A DNA stretch of 8,756 nt from Planctomycetota bacterium (GTDB lineage Bacteria; Planctomycetota; Phycisphaerae; WQYP01): positions 1 through 8,756 of the forward strand of contig JAJZGH010000214.1 of assembly GCA_021798635.1 (NCBI GenBank). Reading direction: 5' to 3'. Under the pieces are notes generated by a model that had not been told where the DNA came from, searched no databases, and saw only the letters and a list, made by a program, of their open reading frames with translations. Both the position numbers and the translations under genes were made by a program. Positions 6,417 to 8,756 of this stretch are shown here, in pieces (within the stretch, counting starts at the first letter, position 1; every line of letters starts with the position of its first letter).

Positions 6417-6696
6417 CACACGGTCCGCCTATCAGTGCCCATGGATACTGCGCATGGTGTCCGGAAATGGAGGCGCGTTGCGCAGCCGGTGAAGCTTATC
6501 AGCAATGCGAATTATGTACATTAGATGTACTTAGGCTGTGCATGCAGTGTATATAAAGGAAAAACTCATTCTAAGTCAAAAGTTCATAAGTTATGGTATA
6601 TACTTGGCTTATGTACTTTAATATATCCGGCACGTGGTTTGTATTCCCTGATCTATGGCTCGTCGATGGCGGCGTGCGGAGTTTCGGAGTTTGAAG
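6417..6696. other. intergenic region, AT-rich leader of the MFS-acyltransferase gene
   Basis: No convincing gene is present in these 280 bases. The first 90 are G+C-rich and include a weak hairpin (GGATAC 6443-6448 with GTGTCC 6457-6462, no T-run) that could end the GH39 transcript. From about 6505 to 6640 the sequence turns AT-rich and carries three ATGTAC hexamers and a short palindrome (annotated separately). TG-G-TATATA at 6594-6602 resembles an extended -10 element, and TATACT at 6599-6604 another -10, but no good -35 is seen. GGAG at 6686-6689 with a 7-base spacer is the ribosome site of the next gene. Confidence 0.5.
6514..6534. promoter_or_regulatory. palindromic operator-like site GTACAT-TAG-ATGTAC
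   Basis: GTACAT (6516-6521) and ATGTAC (6525-6530) form a perfect 6-bp inverted repeat with a 3-base spacer. The same bases also read as tandem direct copies ATGTACATTAG (6514-6524) and ATGTACTTAG (6525-6534). A further ATGTACTT occurs at 6611-6618. Lying about 170 bp before the MFS-acyltransferase start and near the possible -10 elements, it fits the size and placement of a dimeric repressor site, but no regulator gene is present in the window. Confidence 0.35.
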
Positions 6697-8756
6697 ATGA
6701 CTATTGCTGAATCACCATGTGACAAACCCCAGATTACAACTGCCAATCAGACCCAGCAGATCCGCCAAGGGCGTTCGCGTTTTATCGCCATGGCGGGCGC
6801 TTATTCGCTGGGAAATTTTAATGACAATTTCATGAAGCAGGCGGTGAGCCTCTTGGCGGTTTCCCATGGCCTGGCCCATTTGCAGGGATGGATCGCGACG
6901 TTCTTTACCATCCCATTTTTATTTTTTTCCGCCCCAGCGGGTTGGATGGCGGATCGCTTTTCCCGCAAGCATGTGGTCATCGGCTCAAAGGCCCTGGAAT
7001 TAGTGTTATTAACGGTGGCAGCCGTGGGAGTTCTGACGCTAAATTGGTTTCTGATCATGGCGGTTATTTTCCTCATGGCGCTGCAGGCCACGATATTCGG
7101 TCCTGCGTTAGTGGGATCCATTCCGGATGTCTATCCCGAATGGTACGTTATTAAGGCCAACGCCCGGCTCAAAGCCGCCACGACCGCCGCGATACTTTTG
7201 GGCGTGGTGCTGGCGGGAATCGCACTGACTTGCCGCGGGCATATCGGTGCGTATCCCCTTGGAAGAATTATTGTGGCCGCATCCCTGGTGAGCATTTCCA
7301 TGCTGGGGTTTATGATCAGCTTTGCGGTACCGGGTCGGCCCGCCGCGAACCCCGCCGCAAAGTTTCCACGGGGAGGACCCGTGAATTCGATTCGGGATTT
7401 ATGGTTCCTCCGCACGGACCGGTTATTAACAACCGCCATCCTTGCCAATACCTATTTTTGGTTTATTGCGGCGTTGCAGATTCTGGTGATTAACAAAATG
7501 GGGCTGGTACAATTTGGCCTCAATGACGCGACCACCAGCTATCTGGCCTTGGCGGAATTGCTGGGAATTGTGGTCGGAAGTCTGGCCGCCGGTAAATTTA
7601 TTTCCAGAGACAATGGACATCGCGCCACCGCGCCGGCCATGGGGGTATTGGCAATATTTCTGTGCGGTATCGGCGCTGCGCCGTTGTTGCCGCACGCGGT
7701 GAAACTCATGTATGTGCTCCTGGCCCTGGGCGGGTCAGGAATTGCCGGTGGGTTTATCATGGTGCCGCTGGAAAGTTTTTTCCAGGTGCGGCCGGCGGCC
7801 AACGTCCGGGGGCAGGTCATTGCCGCCGCGTGGTTTGCATCATTTGTTGGTATTCTTATGGGCAGTATGTTGTATATACCGTTACAAAATGGTCTTGCAC
7901 CCACGCAGGTGTTCCTGGCTTCGGGCGTGTTGACGATTATCGCAGCGGCCATTATTGGCGTGGCTTTCGCATGCAGCGATCCCCAGCGCACGGGCGGCAA
8001 AACGAACTGGGCCGGGCGGTTGTGGTGCCTGTTGGCGCGGGTGATTTTGCGCCTGCGCTATCGCATAACCTTGAATGGTGTGACTGAGATTAAAAAGGCC
8101 GGCCGCGGTGGGATACTCTTTCTGCCCAACCATCCGGCGTTTATTGATCCAATTATTATGGTCGCGCATCTGCACCGATATTTGGCGGTGCGCCCCTTAA
8201 CCGCGGAAGATCAACTTCGTCATCCACTGGTAAAAGCATTGGTCGGCACGGTGGGTGTTCTGCCCATACCGGAAATGTCCAGCATTGAACACGGCAAGGC
8301 GGATCGCGTGCAACTGGCCATAGGGCGGTGCGTGGAAGCGCTGCGGCAGGGGGATAATATTCTGCTGTACCCGGCGGGGCGGTTGATGCGGGAACCGGTA
8401 ACTGATCTTGGCAGTGCCAGTGCGGTGGAACGCATCTTGGCGCAGTTGCCGGATGTGCGCGTGGTGCTGGTGCGAACCACCGGCTTATGGGGCAGCAGTT
8501 TTGGGTGGGGCGCTGGCGCACCGCCGCGGCTTGGTCATGCGTTTAAGGCCCATATTGTGGATTTATTAGCTAGCGGAATATTTTTTGCTCCCAAACGGCA
8601 GGTGCACATCACCTTTCATCAGCCGGAGGATTTTCCCCGCAGCGGCACACGCGCTGAAATGAACCGGTATATGGAAAGTTTTTATAATCAGAAAGCGCCG
8701 CCCGCGCGGTATGTGCCGTACAGCGTCTGGGACCGCAGCGGTGCCCATGATATTCC
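6697..8756 (+). CDS. MFS transporter-acyltransferase fusion (LplT-Aas-like), 3' end outside window
   Basis: At least 686 residues, open to the right edge. ATG 6697 is preceded by GGAG with a 7-base spacer. Residues about 30-425 form a major-facilitator domain with about a dozen hydrophobic segments; GWMADRFSRK (82-91) is the MFS loop 2-3 signature GxxxDRxxRR/K, and AYSLGNFNDNFMKQ (35-48) resembles LplT-type lysophospholipid flippases. Residues about 440-686 are a PlsC-type acyltransferase: the catalytic HX4D is H479-D484 in NHPAFID, and block III is YPAGRLMREP (558-567). The end (FYNQKAPPARYVPYSVWD) matches the linker that in related fusions leads into an AMP-binding acyl-ACP synthetase domain, so such a domain probably follows beyond the window. 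The inferred role is importing lyso-phosphatidylethanolamine across the inner membrane and re-acylating it; acyl-CoA or ACP donor specificity is unknown. A separate operon partner is not visible. Confidence 0.88.
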   Translation, partial: MTIAESPCDKPQITTANQTQQIRQGRSRFIAMAGAYSLGNFNDNFMKQAVSLLAVSHGLAHLQGWIATFFTIPFLFFSAPAGWMADRFSRKHVVIGSKALELVLLTVAAVGVLTLNWFLIMAVIFLMALQATIFGPALVGSIPDVYPEWYVIKANARLKAATTAAILLGVVLAGIALTCRGHIGAYPLGRIIVAASLVSISMLGFMISFAVPGRPAANPAAKFPRGGPVNSIRDLWFLRTDRLLTTAILANTYFWFIAALQILVINKMGLVQFGLNDATTSYLALAELLGIVVGSLAAGKFISRDNGHRATAPAMGVLAIFLCGIGAAPLLPHAVKLMYVLLALGGSGIAGGFIMVPLESFFQVRPAANVRGQVIAAAWFASFVGILMGSMLYIPLQNGLAPTQVFLASGVLTIIAAAIIGVAFACSDPQRTGGKTNWAGRLWCLLARVILRLRYRITLNGVTEIKKAGRGGILFLPNHPAFIDPIIMVAHLHRYLAVRPLTAEDQLRHPLVKALVGTVGVLPIPEMSSIEHGKADRVQLAIGRCVEALRQGDNILLYPAGRLMREPVTDLGSASAVERILAQLPDVRVVLVRTTGLWGSSFGWGAGAPPRLGHAFKAHIVDLLASGIFFAPKRQVHITFHQPEDFPRSGTRAEMNRYMESFYNQKAPPARYVPYSVWDRSGAHDI

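Noticed and set aside
6525..6710. 61-codon plus-strand frame before the MFS gene
   Set aside because: It is cysteine/tyrosine-rich, starts inside the repeated ATGTAC motif, has no ribosome site and overlaps the MFS start.
7539..8521. minus-strand frames within the MFS-acyltransferase gene
   Set aside because: They are shadows of high-G+C codons; the plus frame carries clear MFS and acyltransferase motifs throughout.

Overview
This window looks like a chromosomal segment from an environmental Gram-negative bacterium, most likely of the Planctomycetota (Phycisphaerae-like) or a neighbouring group. That is inference. It rests mainly on the right-hand gene, a major-facilitator transporter fused to a glycerophospholipid-type acyltransferase whose C-terminal part reads like planctomycete acyl-ACP synthetase/acyltransferase fusions, and on the mixed, moderately high G+C content of the genes. 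No RNA gene, CRISPR array or complete insertion sequence was recognised.

Layout. (1) Positions 1-992 are a poorly organised left flank: a possible 3' end of a plus-strand gene running in from the left, a possible 52-residue small protein, and a minus-strand reading frame that looks coding but seems to have lost its true 5' end and perhaps its 3' end. Several short inverted repeats lie among these pieces, and the stretch looks eroded or rearranged. (2) Positions 993-3602 hold a tight two-gene plus-strand unit: a TPR-AAA+ ATPase of the Cdc48/Vps4/FtsH type without a protease domain, then a TPR protein with about six predicted membrane segments. The two are in the same reading frame, separated only by a TGA and two sense codons, and the second has no visible Shine-Dalgarno sequence. 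(3) Positions 3781-4665 (minus) encode a soluble protein of unknown function. (4) Positions 4803-6416 (plus) encode a secreted GH39-family glycoside hydrolase, divergent from the previous gene across a short AT-rich intergenic region. (5) Positions 6417-6696 are an AT-rich leader with repeated ATGTAC motifs and a small palindrome. (6) From 6697 to the window end runs the MFS-acyltransferase gene, which continues past the right edge.

How the genes fit together. The ATPase and the membrane TPR protein very probably act together: a cytoplasmic remodelling ATPase with TPR adaptors and a membrane partner with its own TPRs. Their substrate is unknown, and this is the best candidate for an undescribed system here. 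The GH39 enzyme (polysaccharide or glycoside breakdown outside the cytoplasm) and the MFS-acyltransferase (probably lysophospholipid flipping and re-acylation) look like independent genes. The unknown minus-strand gene gives no contextual clue to its role.
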